From: Synchiropus splendidus
Taxonomy: Eukaryota > Chordata > Actinopteri > Syngnathiformes > Callionymidae
DNA: 64,000 bases
Direction of reading: 5' to 3'
Assembly: GCF_027744825.2 (NCBI RefSeq)
Contig: NC_071334.1
Coordinates: 5,014,437-5,078,436 of the forward strand
The first letter of the stretch is position 1; the number at the start of each line of letters is the position of its first letter. The position numbers and the translations under genes are program-made. Shown in pieces: positions 41,937 to 56,900 of this stretch. The notes beneath the pieces are model-generated. The model worked only from the letters and a program-made list of their open reading frames with translations. It was not told where the DNA came from and searched no databases.

Positions 41937-44900
41937 ATGGGGACTACAGGACTCCAATCTGCGTTATGGCTCCTCTACCTGACGCTGCTGGTCGGCGTGC
42001 TCGCGCAAACTGGTGGGTATGATGCCGCGTGACTTCACTGTGATGGGAATGTTTTCAAGTGAAACTTCATTTGAGACAGATTGAAATAGACTGTTTGAAT
42101 AGGGATTATTGCACACTGTGTGTTAGGTATTCAGCGAGTCACTTCTGAGTGTCTAATATTCATTTTTTTTTCTGTTTTTATCACAGTAACTGTTATACCT
42201 AGAGCAAACACACTGAGCCTATCTGCAGGTAACTGTCTGGTATCCACCAATGTTGATGTCTTTACAGGACAAGGTCAAATGTTAAGCGTTGATTTTCTGC
42301 TCTGATTGTAGCAAACTCCTCTCATCTGGGCCGCGTCTGCACGACCTGGGGACAGAACCACTGGAAGACCTTTGACGGAGACTACTTCCAACTGTCCTCC
42401 TCCTGCACACATGAGTTGGTGGCACAGTGCCAAGAATCCTTTGAAAATTTCAACATCCAGATGAAACGCAAGATGGTGGACGGCATCTCCAGCATTGAGC
42501 AAATCTTAGTGAAGCTGGAGGGAACTGTGGCTCTCATCAGCAGTGAGGGCGTGCTCATCAATGGAGATCCGTAAGTGTGGTCCTACCTCACAGTGGTTAC
42601 TGACCAAGGTCCTATTGAAATGGCCTCAGCTACGTGTAGGAGTCAAATTCATATAAGTTGATGAGAGTGTCAGGTGTGAATTCAGCTACAGGAATTTACT
42701 GGTTACCATTAATGACACACAAAAATCACTCATGAATAATCCCAATGAGTCAAGTCATGTTGAATTGATTTGTTACTTCACGGTGAGTCAGTGCAGTTTC
42801 CCCCAACAACTTTTTTCACTTCAGAAAATCGTTTGAAATTCCCTGAATGAGATGAATGCAGCCCATCAATATCAAGCTTGTAGCAGGGAGGCTGACTCTG
42901 GATTCTCCGCAGGGTGACTTTGCCGTTGGTGTCATTTGGACTGACAGTTAAAGAGACAACGTCCAGCATCATCCTTCAAGCAAAAATGGGAATCGACATT
43001 TCCTGGAACCGTGATGACTCCATAGACGTAAGTGCCGTACTAGTTTCACCAACAGTTATTAGTATTTGACAATGAGAACCGCACTTCATGCCTCGTGTGT
43101 TCACCGTACTTGCCAACGTGAACAAGTGATTCGATCTTCATAGATTGAGATGGATGAAGAGTTCCGAGGGCAGACATGTGGACTTTGTGGAAATTTTGAT
43201 GGAATCAACAATGAGTTCCCAAGTGATGGTACGTAAGTCAAATAGATATTCTATCCATTGCAAGTGGACTCCAACGAACCCTCTATCTTTCAGGATCCCT
43301 GTCAGTGATAGATTATGCTGAACTCCACAAAGTCAGTCAGCAAAGAACTGTTTGTGTGGAACCAGAACAAACCATTGCACAGCTCTGTGGAAGCAAGGTG
43401 GGCTTGCCCTGCATGACTAATACTGACTTACATACTTCCTTACCTCTTTCCCTCTCGTGCTTTCCAACTTCACCAACATGATTTGCCTTGTTATATATCT
43501 TTAGATTTTCTTTTCACACACAATACAACCAAATGTTGGTCTCATCATGTCAAGATGAGGGGAGACTACATATAAGCCACTACTTTTTTCTCGCGGCCTT
43601 AAAGCGCTCAAAATGAGCTGTTTTCACCCGCGTGTCCGCAGCTCCGCCCACAGAGCCGATCTCCTGGAGGAGCGGAGACGAGAAGCAGCAGCTGAGACCG
43701 GCTGTGGTGTCGGAACTTGGGACACATTTTGAGCGCTTTAATGTCAATAAAAGATGTGAGAGTTGATGATTCCAGTTCAGAACATTGGCCAGTTTGTTTC
43801 ATGAGTCAGTCTCCATGCTGGAGCCCGTTTGCCAAACTAGTTTAGAAGTGATCTTCATGCATTTTGCAGACTACTGCGGCTTATGGATGAACAACATCGA
43901 TTTTCCTTCTTAAATTTTGTGGTTGTGACTGATATTCTGGAGCAAAAAAAATCATCTAACAGGAAAACATACACTAGTCCCACAGAACATATCAAAGTCT
44001 AATACTGACTGAAAAATGTCTCTGCTTCTTCATCCAAAGACGGCTCAACTAACCACTTTTTCTACTTCACAGAGTGCCTGCGAGGAAATCTTCTCCAGAG
44101 CTCCATTTAGCAGCTGCCAAAACCTCCTGGACATTGATTCCTTTGTCACCGCCTGCATGTCTGATCGATGCAACAGTGACGATTCCCTTCTGTGTAAAAC
44201 AGTCTCAGAGTTCTCAAGGCAGTGCATCCATGCAGGTGGACAGCCTCAGCAGTGGCGGAGTCCATCTTTTTGCCGTAAGCATACCCATTGTTCGACAATT
44301 GCAAGGTAGCTGGAGTTACAAAAAGTGGTTGTCTCCTCAGCTAAGACGTGTCCCACTGGCATGGTGTTCATGGAGTGCAGCAGCTCATGTCCCAACACTT
44401 GCTCCAACCCTCAGGCCTCCCAGACTTGTGACACCCACTGTATGGACGGTTGCAGCTGCCCTGCTGGTATCAATAGTTTCCCCCAAACCACCATACTTGC
44501 ATTTTCACCTTCAGTGGTTCAGACCCAGAGGTGATTCCACTTTGTCTTTTTCAGGAACTGTCTTGGATGACATTGGTGAAAATGGCTGCATAGCAGTGGA
44601 ATCCTGTCCTTGTATGCACAGCGGCAAGGCCTACAAATCTGGAGAGTCGTACGAATACAACTGCAGATCTTGGTGAGTCCAACAGTTTGGTGCGGCTCAT
44701 TTATTCAGCCTTCATGAAGCAACTCCCTGACAAACCCATATTCCTCATCACATGAATCAGAATCCCACAACAACACAGACGTGAACAAAACTATACGTGG
44801 TTGTGTTTACAGTACGTGCCAGAACGGTCGGTGGTCTTGCACTGAAAACGATTGTCCAGCGACCTGCTCTGTGGAAGGGGGCTCCCACATCAACACATTT

Positions 44901-47900
44901 GATGGCAAGGCCTACACATTTCATGGAGACTGCAGCTACATTATGGCACAGGTAGTTCAGCTACATTAAGCTTGCATTAAAAACCAACAGATACAACATG
45001 TTTGGTGAGCTCTATTGTTTGAGTATTAAATGAATTACTTTCCAATATCTCGCTGCAGGAGAGCAGCGGCCTGTTTACGGTTATGGGAGATCTTGTCAAG
45101 TGTGGTGTGGTTCAAGGCAGAACCTGCCTGCGATCAGTGACCTTATCCTTGCACAACAACTTAGTGGTAAGTACCTAAAAAGAGAATTTAAATATCTGTG
45201 GTTCATGGCACCTGAAATAATTACGAAAAAGTTGATACCATAAAACTGCCACAGAGCAGACTTCAGATCATCAGAGTGACAATTTATGCTGGGAAAAGCA
45301 CATTAAATACCTGCTTGTGGCGTATAATTAAGGATATCTGTCTTGTCGTTTGGAAATTTGAGCAAATACAATGCATGGCATGTTGTGGTTGCCATTTAGC
45401 AAGTAGGTAGCATGACCAGGCCAGCAAAGGAAGGCAAGTGAGCTTGTTGTTTATCGAAGGATTTTTCTATATATCAACATTTTAAACTTTGACTTAGTTT
45501 GATTTTGCTTTGTCTGAAAAGCAGCGCATCTGGAGAGGCATTTTAAAAGGTCTCATCCTTTGCTAACTAGGCCTGGAAAAAACATGAAGCTTGTATGCTG
45601 CATTAAACAGCAGATCACTGGTGGTTCAGAGGGATAGACAGTCAGAGACTCAGAATGTGAAGGTAGGTTAGAAATCTAATTCACGTGTCCCTTTCGTCAC
45701 AGGTCATCAAAGTTCAATCATCCGGTCAGGTCCTTGTGAACAAGATTCTCTCTCAGCTTCCATTGTTTACCTGTGAGTGGCTCCAGATGTGAATAATGGC
45801 ACAGTCCTGCCTGTTGTTTAAGATGATGTCACTTTCAATGAACAAGAAGAGTCACTTTTTGTTTCTATCCCACAACCTCTGCAGCTGAAGTGAAGGCCTA
45901 CAAAGCCTCATCCTTCTACATCCACATGAACACCAGGTTTGGCCTTCGACTGATAATTCAGCTCAGTCCATTGATGCAAGTCTACATTTCAGCAGACAGT
46001 TCACGCAGAGGGACCACTTCAGGCACGTCTACACAACGGCCCATAGAAAGCTTTTCTCTCGAGTTGACCATTGTTTCTACTTTTAAAATATCAAAGACTT
46101 GCCGTCATGACATAGTGTTGCTAATATATGTGTGATGACAACCATTCAACAGGTCTGTGTGGAAACTTTAACAACATCATGAGTGATGACTTCAAGGTGA
46201 ACAGTGGGCTTGTGGAGGGTACAGCAGCAGCCTTCGCCAATTCCTGGAAAACAAGAGCATCTTGTCCAGATGTTTCGACGCGCTTCACTCACCCTTGCAG
46301 TCAGGGAATCAACAAAGGTACGTATGAATGCTGCCTATATGCCTGACTCCACATTGTATTTCTGTTTGCCTTCACCAAGGAGATTGTGTTGTCGATAGAT
46401 TTGGTTTTGTCTGGCTGGTGTTTGTTCATCTTGTCTGTGTTCAAAATAACTGATGGAGTGATGGATGGATTTGGATGAAATTTTCAGGAATATATCCAAT
46501 TTTGGGAGTTATGCAGATTACCATCTGGATCCAGCATTTTTTTTTCAACTAAACTGTGTGTATTTGACTCCGTATACATGATGCTCAGTTGGAACGGTGT
46601 AAGATCTGAGCTCCCTGGTTCCATCCCTGATGTTTTGCATTTCATTTTCTGGCGTGAACTGACTGACTGCATGGTAGAGGAAGTCACTCTCTGAGTGCTT
46701 TTCCAATCTTTAATGTCATGTGTTCATGGCCTTTTCCAGAGGAGTTTGCCCAGTTCTGGTGCTCCAAACTCACTGACCCCAATGGAGTGTTTGCACCGTG
46801 CCACAGTTCCATCAGCCCAACAACCTACAAAGACGTATGTTAGCACGTTGAAGAGTTTGCATGGATTATTGTGGACCATTTCACCGAACAGGTCTTCATC
46901 CTTTCCCCAGAACTGCATGTACGACACGTGCAACTGTGAGAAGAGTGAAGACTGCATGTGTGCTGCTGCCTCTGCGTATGTCTACGCTTGCTCAGCTGCA
47001 GGAGTGCTGATTACTGGATGGAGGGATGTCATGTGCAGTGAGTATCACCTCAGAAAATTAGCTTTCGTAGATGATTATCAGCATCTTCTTGTGTATGTTT
47101 GGTTGTATTTATGTGAGCAGAATTCATTTGTTCATGCTTTCTGTTCTCAAAATGGAAGCAAAAGTGAATATAGTGATCAATACAGTCGCCCGCTAACACC
47201 TTCTCCGTTCCTTCAGGCAAGTTCAGCACTTCATGCACTCCAGGAACTGTGTATGAGTACAGCATGACCAGCTGTGGCCGCACTTGCTACGCTCTCAGCC
47301 AGGTGGACTACACCTGTGACTCAAGCTTCCCCTCAATCGACGGTTGTGGATGTTCAATGGGAACATACATGGATGAGAACGGCCGTTGCGTGTCTGCCTC
47401 AGACTGCTCTTGTTATGATGGAGAAAACATAATTCCCAGTGGTCAAGTGATCAATAAAGATGGAGGAACATGGTAATGTCCTCTTCTTGTTCATTAGCTA
47501 TTTAGAAAATGTTGGCGAGTCTAACTCTTCTTCCCTCTTCTTATGTCTGTTCTGACTTAGTTTCTGCAGAGAAGGACATCTTAGCTGTGAAGGGGTGCAA
47601 ACACAAGGTGTGTTCTCCAGGTCACAATCATAATGCATGATAATATAAGCATTGTGGTGACTGCATTCCATTATGATATATGTGCTTCCCGTGTCTCTTC
47701 ACTGCTCATTTCACAGTGACACCCTCATGCAAGGAGCCCATGGTTTATTTCAACTGCTCCGATGTGACGCCCGGGAGTTCTGGAGTCGAGTGTCAGAAGA
47801 GCTGTGGGACTCTGGACATGGCTTGTGTATGTTCACCCAAACACAGTGCATTAGATTCGTGGTAGCTCATATTGGGCTCATTTCATGGGATTGTGGTTCT

Positions 47901-50900
47901 TATAGATGAGCACAACCTGCACATCAGGATGCATGTGCCCAAATGGTCTGATCGCAGATGGACTTGGAGGTTGTATCAGCGAGAGTAGCTGTCCATGTGT
48001 GCACAATGGAAAAGTCTACCAACCTGGAGAGACACTCACCGTTGACTGCAACACATGGTTTGTATAGATGCTTCTTCAGATCAAACAATGGACTTAAATA
48101 ATTCCCATTCTTCCATCATGGATATACATTAACAGTGACCCACATTGTTTGGATTTTAAGTAGGTGAAGATGATATCATCTTCAATTTTTTTGGAGCTTT
48201 GACAAATTCATTCCCCGAACATATCCAGATCTCTCATTTCCTGCAATAGTACTCTCATAACGTTTCTTATTGTGAAAGGACTCCACTTGAGATGTGCTTT
48301 GATGATAATGTACAATGGCAAGTCTGATATTTTGGGCTCTATGAAGGTAAACATTGCATTGACCTGATTCATAAATTAAAACAAAGGGAGTGAAACAGCC
48401 TCGCGTCCAAATCTCATCCTGATCAGTTGCTCAGATTGTCATTAAAAATGTTTCTTCGGTGCAAACACACAAGCATCATCTCTGGAGGTAGCTTGAGGTG
48501 ACAAGGCAAATATACGACATATATAACATGTCAATTTAAAAACATCTGATGAGCTCTCTTAATGTCTTTACAGCACTTGTCGCAACAGGAAGTTCACCTG
48601 CACCAACAACGTTTGCGATGCTGTGTGTGGTATCTATGGTGACGGCCATTACATTACCTTTGATGACAAGAGGTTTGAGTTCAGTGGAGAATGTGAATAC
48701 TCACTTGCTCAGGTAAACTAACACGATGCAATGTCACTCTTGAAACTGAGATCCATTTACAGCTGGGTTTGACAACTTTCGTCTGACCTCAATATCACTC
48801 CTATTGCCTCCCTTAGGACTACTGTGGCTCTGACAGTGGAAGCTTCAGAATTATTACTGAAAATGTTCTATGTGGAACCACGGGAACGACCTGTTCCAAA
48901 ACCATCAAGATCTACCTCGGGGTAAGTATCACTTCCTGATCTTCTCTGTCTATCATCATAAGTCAACTGAAAATATGACAGGAACACAAGCAACTGATGC
49001 AGGCTGTGGCCCTTGGTTTTGGTGGTTCTAGAGTTACTGTAACAAGACCTGTGACTGAACAAGACCAGCTGTTTTAGTCTTCCCAAGGGAAGTTTCTCCA
49101 CTGTGCTTTCAGGGCTTCGGCTAACAATACAAATATAGCTTTCACTTGACTGCCGCACGAGCTGCAAACAAGATTCACTCTTATTTGCTAAGAGGTTAAA
49201 AGTTGTACTAGTTGTAGCCTCGTGGTCATACATGAAAAGTACAAGTACAAACCAGGTGCGGTCAACATCCCGGACTAAGTATCAAAATGAACTTCAACTC
49301 TTTCTCCTTCCCATTGACTCAGGAGTTGCAAAACAAGACACTGCAGATCCCAAGTTCACGATCCGCCTGAATTTCTGTTGACTAAAAGAATCTTTTCTGA
49401 TCAACAGAGTGACGAGTATCTCCTCAAAGACGAGACCCTTCGAGTGGTTAAGGGCAGCAGCCCCTCTCAGGTATCCAAGATGGGCATTTACCTAGTGGTG
49501 GCCATCAAACCAGGACTAGTGGTCATGTGGGACAAGAAGACCAGTCTGTTCATCAAACTTGGTCCACAGCATCAGGTACAAAGAAGAGCTGACAGTTCAC
49601 TTTTTCATATGCATCTTGACTAAGTGTTCAGATATTGGGGCAGTGACTGTTGACTGACTCTTAGTTTTAATTCAACACTGTTCTTTTTGTAACTGCTCAA
49701 TAAAACGTCTTTCTTCAGGGAAAAGTGTGCGGTCTTTGTGGAAACTATGACGGCAATAGCAAGAATGACTTCACCACACGCTCCCAGGAGACAGTAGCAG
49801 ATGTTCTGGAGTTTGGTAACAGTTGGAAGGTTTCATCTGGATGTCCTGATGCCAAGCTATCAACAGATCCCTGTACCAGCAACAGATACCGTGCAGCATG
49901 GTCCCAGAGGCAATGCAGTATCATCACCAGTGTCACGTTTCAAGACTGTCATTCAAAGGTAAAGGCTCGATACAAGAAACACACTTTATATAGAGTATAG
50001 GTTCAAATTCTTCTTGACACAATTGAAGACAATTTTACGCTGTGTAAACCCAAACCAAGTTATTGCTGCTACGTATGTCATCTTTTGTGTCATCTTTATA
50101 ACGTAACGGTGCTGTTGACTTCAGTCTCAACGCAACTAATGCATCTCTGAGTAATCAAGAACCTTGTGGATTTTATTTTAGGTGGATCCTGGTCCATACT
50201 ATGATTCGTGTGTCAGAGATTCTTGTGCTTGCGACACTGGTGGGGACTGTGAGTGTTTCTGCACAGCTGTTGCTGCCTACGCAAAATCTTGTAATGAAGC
50301 TGGAGCCTGTGTAAAATGGAGAACTCCAAAACTATGTCGTAAGTGTGACTGTCACAAAACAACAAGTGTTGTGCCTGAGGACATGGGGTTATTCTGTGAT
50401 TATGATCTTGTCTTGTAGCTGTGTTCTGTGACTACTATAACGCCCCAGATGGCTGTGAGTGGCACTACAAGCCCTGTGGTGCTGACTGCATGAAAACCTG
50501 CAGGAATCCCTCTGGAAATTGTTCTGCTCTCATCACTGGCCTGGAAGGTATGAATTTGTTGAAATGTCTCTTGATTCTGTCAATGGCAAACAACCTTTTT
50601 ATTTATTGAGTGAAATATTAAGTGGAAAAGCGGAAACTTGAATGGTGTGAATGTTTGGCAGGATGTTACCCACAGTGTCCACCAGCCCAACCTTTTTTCA
50701 ATGAGGACTCAATGACCTGTGTTGCCTGGGAACAGTGTGGCTGTTATGATGATCAGGGCACCAACTATGGAATTGGGGATTATGTACCATCAGAAAACTG
50801 CTACAGCTGGTATGTGTGTCTGGTTTAAGAAACATTTACAAACAGTGCCATGTAGAATTGGGAAATGAAAGGAAACAATTTCATGATAAAGGTTGGGAAG

Positions 50901-53900
50901 GAAACAGAAAAAAATGTTTGGTATTAAAAAAAGATTAGAAGGAAACAATTTCAATTCAAACTTAAAATAAGAATTAAAATTGTTTCATCAGCAATCAAAA
51001 CATGATGGCTAACACCATGTGATCTTTTACAGCTCTTGCAAACTGTCTGGAATTAGTTGTGTCTATGATGTGAACTGTAAGTAAATATAAATTAAAGGGA
51101 AAAAACACTGGACATATAAGAGAACACTGACAATTCTATTCTTCATTTGCAGACTGCTCTTGCTTTGTCAATGGGAAAACTTACAAGTATGGAGAAACCA
51201 TTTACAACACCACAGACGGCCTGGGCAGTTGCATGGAAGCTGTCTGTGGACCTGATGGAGTTGTTATAAGGGACGTCTATCCATGTCCAAAGACGACAAC
51301 ACCTCTTCCGACAACAACTCCATTCACATTCAGCACAGGTAGTTGAATACAGTAAGAAAGTTTAGTGTTTAAACATTACTAAGAAACTCATGGCTCCATT
51401 TGTACATTTCAGTTGTTACAACACCTGTACAAAAAAGCACAGCAGTGGTCACAACCACGCCTTCAGTAACTCCCGCTGCAACAACAGGCACCGCAGTCAC
51501 GCAGCCACCGATTGTCACCACTGGACCTGTGTCCACTGCTACCACTCCTGTTGTCGTGTCCACAACAAAGGTCCCGGTTGTCACAACAGCAGGACCAACC
51601 ACAGCTGTTGTCACCTCAACGCCATCTGTCGTCACCGGAACTACTAAAGTGCCTGTGGTTACCCCACCAGTAGGACCAACCACCCCTTCAGTCACAGCAA
51701 CTCCAGGACCAACAACAGGCACAGCAGTCACGCAGCCACCGATTGTCACCACTGGACCTGTGTCCACTGCAACCACACCTGTTGTCGTGTCCACAACAAA
51801 GGTCCCGGTTGTCACAACAGCAGGACCAACCACAGCTGTTGTCACCTCAACGCCATCTGTCGTCACGGGAACTACTAAAGTACCAGTGGTTACCCCACCA
51901 GTCGGACCAACCACCCCTTCAGTCACAGCAACTCCAGGTCCAACAACAGGCACAGCAGTCACGCAGCCACCGATTGTCACCACTGGACCTGTGTCCGCTG
52001 CTACCACTCCTGTTGTTGTGTCCACAACAAAGGTACCGGTTGTCACAACAGCAGGACCAACCACAGCTGTTGTCACCTCAACGCCATCTGTCGTCACGGG
52101 AACTACTAAAGTACCAGTGGTTACCCCACCAGTCGGACCAACCACCCCTTCAGTCACAGCAACTCCAGGTCCAACAACAGGCACAGCAGTCACGCAGCCA
52201 CCGATTGTCACCACTGGACCTGTGTCCACTGCTACCACTCCTGTTGTCGTGTCCACAACAAAGGTACCGGTTGTCACAACAGCAGGACCAACCACAGCTG
52301 TTGTCACCTCAACGCCATCTGTCGTCACCGGAACTACTAAAGTACCAGTGGTTACCCCACCAGTCGGAACAACCACCCCTTCAGTCACAGCAACTCCAGG
52401 TCCAACAACAGGCACCACAGTTACGCAGCCACCGATTGTGACCACTGGACCTGTGTCCGCTGCTACCACTCCTGTTGTCGTGTCCACAACAAGAGTCCCA
52501 ATAGTCACAACAGCAGGACCAACCACAGCTGTTGTCACCTCAACGCCATCTGTCGTCACCGGAACTACTAAAGTACCAGTGGTTACCCCACCAGTCGGAA
52601 CAACCACCCCTTCAGTCACAGCAACTCCAGGTCCAACAACAGGCACCGCAGTTACGCAGCCACCAATTGTCACCACTGGACCTGTGTCCGCAGCTACCAC
52701 TCCTGTTGTCGTGTCCACAACAAAGGTCCCGGTTGTCACAACAGCAGGACCAACCACAGCTGTTGTCACCTCAACGCCATCTGTCGTCACCGGAACTACT
52801 AAAGTACCAGTGGTTACCCCACCAGTCGGACCAACCACCCCTTCAATCACAGCAACTTCAGGTCCAACAACAGGCACCGCAGTTACGCAGCCACCGATTG
52901 TGACCACTGGACCTGTGTCCACTGCTACCACTCCTGTTGTCGTGTCCACAACAAAGGTACCGGTTGTCACAACAGCAGGACCAACCACGGCTGTTGTCAC
53001 CTCAACGCCATCTGTCGTCACCGTAACTACTAAAGTACCAGTGGTTACCCCACCAGTCGGACCAACCACTCCTTCAGTCACAGCAACTCCAGGTCCAACA
53101 ACAGGCACCGCAGTCACTCAGCCACCGATTGTGACCACTGGACCTGTGTCCACTGCTACCACTCCTGTTGTCGTGTCCACAACAAGAGTCCCAGTAGTCA
53201 CAACAGCAGGACCAACCACAGCTGTTGTCACCTCAACGCCATCTGTCGTCACCGGAACTACTAAAGTACCAGTGGTTACCCCACCAGTCGGACCAACCAC
53301 CCCTTCAGTCACAGCAACTCCAGGTCCAACAACAGGCACCGCAGTCACGCAGCCACCGATTGTCACCACTGGACCTGTGTCCGCTGCTACCACTCCTGTT
53401 GTCGTGTCCACAACAAAGGTACCGGTTGTCACAACAGCAGGACCAACCACAGCTGTTGTCACCTCAACGCCATCTGTCGTCACCGGAACTACTAAAGCGC
53501 CTGTGGTGACCCCACCAGTCGGACCAACCACCCCTTCAGTCACAGGAACTCCAGGTCCAACCACAGGCACCGCAGTCACGCAGCCACCAATTGTGACCAC
53601 TGGACCTGTGTCCACTGCTACCACTCCTGTTGTCGTGTCCACAACAAAGGTCCCGGTTGTCACAACAGCAGGACCAACCACAGCTGTTGTCACCTCAACG
53701 CCATCTGTCGTCACGGGAACTACTAAAGTACCAGTGGTTACCCCACCAGTCGGACCAACCACCCCTTCAGTCACAGCAACTCCAGGTCCAACAACAGGCA
53801 CCGCAGTCACGCAGCCACCGATTGTCACCACTGGACCTGTGTCCGCTGCTACCACTCCTGTTGTCGTGTCCACAACAAAGGTACCGGTTGTCACAACAGC

Positions 53901-56900
53901 AGGACCAACCACAGCTGTTGTCACCTCAACGCCATCTGTCGTCACCGGAACTACTAAAGCGCCTGTGGTGACCCCACCAGTCGGACCAACCACCCCTTCA
54001 GTCACAGCAACTCCAGGTCCAACCACAGGCACCGCAGTCACGCAGCCACCAATTGTGACCACTGGACCTGTGTCCGCTGCTACCACTCCTGTTGTTGTGT
54101 CCACAACAAAGGTACCGGTTGTCACAACAGCAGGACCAACCACAGCTGTTGTCACCTCAACGCCATCTGTCGTCACCGGAACTACTAAAGTACCAGTGGT
54201 TACCCCACCAGTCGGACCAACCACCCCGTCAGTCACAGCAACTCCAGGTCCAACAACAGGCACCGCAGTCACTCAGCCACCTATTGTGACCACTGGACCT
54301 GTGTCCGCTGCTACCACTCCTGTTGTCGTGTCCACAACAAAGGTCCCGGTTGTCACAACAGCAGGACCAACCACAGCTGTTGTCACCTCAACGCCATCTG
54401 TCGTCACGGGAACTACTAAAGTGCCAGTGGTTACCCCACCAGTCGGTACAACCACCCCTTCAGTCACAGCAACTCCAGGTCCAACCACAGGCACCGCAGT
54501 CACGCAGCCACCAATTGTGACCACTGGACCTGTGTCCGCTGCTACCACTCCTGTTGTCGTGTCCACAACAAAGGTACCGGTTGTCACGACAGCAGGACCA
54601 ACCACAGCTGTTGTCACCTCAACGCCATCTGTCGTCACCGGAACTACTAAAGCGGCTGTGGTTACCCCACCAGTCGGACCAACCACCCCTTCAGTCACAG
54701 CAACTCCAGGTCCAACCACAGGCACCGCAGTCACGCAGCCACCAATTGTGACCACTGGACCTGTGTCCGCTGCTACCACTCCTGTTGTCGTGTCCACAAC
54801 AAAGGTACCGGTTGTCACAACAGCAGGACCAACCACAGCTGTTGTCACCTCAACGCCATCTGTCGTCACCGGAACTACGAAAGCGCCTGTAGTTACCCCA
54901 CCAGTCGGACCAACCACCCCTTCAATCACAGCAACTCCAGGTCCAACAACAGGCACCGCAGTCACGCAGCCACCAATTGTGACCACTGGACCTGTGTCCG
55001 CTGCTACCACTCCTGTTGTCGTGTCCACAACAAAGGTACCGGTTGTCACAACAGCAGGACCAACCACAGCTGTTGTCACCTCAACGCCATCTGTCGTCAC
55101 CGGAACTACTAAAGTGCCAGTGGTTACCCCACCAGTCGGACCAACCACCCCTTCAGTCACAGCAACTCCAGGTCCAACAACAGGCACCGCAGTCACTCAG
55201 CCACCGATTGTGACCACTGGACCTGTGTCCACTGCTACCACTCCTGTTGTCGTGTCCACAACAAAGGTCCCGGTAGTCACAACAGCAGGACCTACCACGG
55301 CTGTTGTCACCTCAACGCCATCTGTTGTCACCGGAACTACTAAAGTACCAGTGGTTACTACACCAGTCGGACCAACCACCCCTTCAGTCACAGCAACTCC
55401 AGGTCCAACCACAGGCACCGCAGTCACGCAGCCACCAATTGTGACCACTGGACCTGTGTCCGCTGCTACCACTCCTGTTGTCGTGTCCACAACAAAGGTA
55501 CCGGTTGTCACAACAGCAGGACCAACCACAGCTGTTGTCACCTCAACGCCATCTGTCGTCACCGGAACTACGAAAGTACCAGTGGTTACCCCACCAGTCG
55601 GACCAACCACCCCTTCAGTCACAGCAACTCCAGGTCCAACAACAGGCACCGCAGTCACTCAGCCACCGATTGTGACCACTGGACCTGTGTCCACTGCTAC
55701 CACTCCTGTTGTCGTGTCCACAACAAAGGTACCGGTTGTCACAACAGCAGGACCAACCACAGCTGTTGTCACCTCAACGCCATCTGTCGTCACCGGAACT
55801 ACTAAAGCGCCTGTGGTGACCCCACCAGTCGGACCAACCACCCCTTCAGTCACAGCAACTCCAGGTCCAACCACAGGCACCGCATTCACGCAGCCACCAA
55901 TTGTGACCACTGGACCTGTGTCCGCTGCTACCACTCCTGTTGTCGTGTCCACAACAAAGGTACCGGTTGTCACAACAGCAGGACCAACCACAGCTGTTGT
56001 CACCTCAACGCCATCTGTCGTCACCGGAACTACTAAAGCGCCTGTGGTGACCCCACCAGTCGGACCAACCACCCCTTCAGTCACAGCAACTCCAGGTCCA
56101 ACAACAGGCACCGCAGTCACTCAGCCACCAATTGTGACCACTGGACCTGTGTCCACTGCTACCACTCCTGTTGTCGTGTCCACAACAAAGGTCCCGGTTG
56201 TCACAACAGCAGGACCAACCACAGCTGTTGTCACCTCAACGCCATCTGTCGTCACGGGAACTACTAAAGTGCCAGTGGTTACTCCACAAGTCGGTATAAC
56301 CACCCCTTCAGTCACAGCAACTCCAGGTCCAACAACAGGCACCGCAGTCACTCAGCCACCAATTGTGACCACTGGACCTGTGTCCACTGCAACCACACCT
56401 GTTGTTGTGTCCACAACAAAGGTCCCGGTTGTCACAACAGCAGGACCAACCACAGCTGTTGTCACCTCAACGCCATCTGTCGTCACCGGAACTACTAAAG
56501 CGCCTGTGGTGACCCCACCAGTCGGACCAACCACCCCTTCAGTCACAGCAACTCCAGGTCCAACCACAGGCACCGCAGTCACGCAGCCACCAATTGTGAC
56601 CACTGGACCTGTGTCCACTGCTACCACTCCTGTTGTCGTGTCCACAACAAAGGTACCGGTTGTCACAACAGCAGGACCAACCACAGCTGTTGTCACCTCA
56701 ACGCCATCTGTCGTCACCGGAACTACTAAAGTACCAGTGGTTACCCCACCAGTCGGACCAACCACCCCTTCAGTCACAGCAACTCCAGGTCCAACCACAG
56801 GCACCGCAGTCACGCAGCCACCAATTGTGACCACTGGACCTGTGTCCGCTGCTACCACTCCTGTTGTCGTGTCCACAACAAAGGTACCGGTTGTCACAAC

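Noticed and set aside
51369..53117. 582-residue minus-strand open frame in the repeat array, and similar ones to 63995
   Set aside because: It is the complement of the mucin repeat, has no independent start or domain, and follows from a period divisible by three. The plus-strand frame joins perfectly to the spliced D3 domain.
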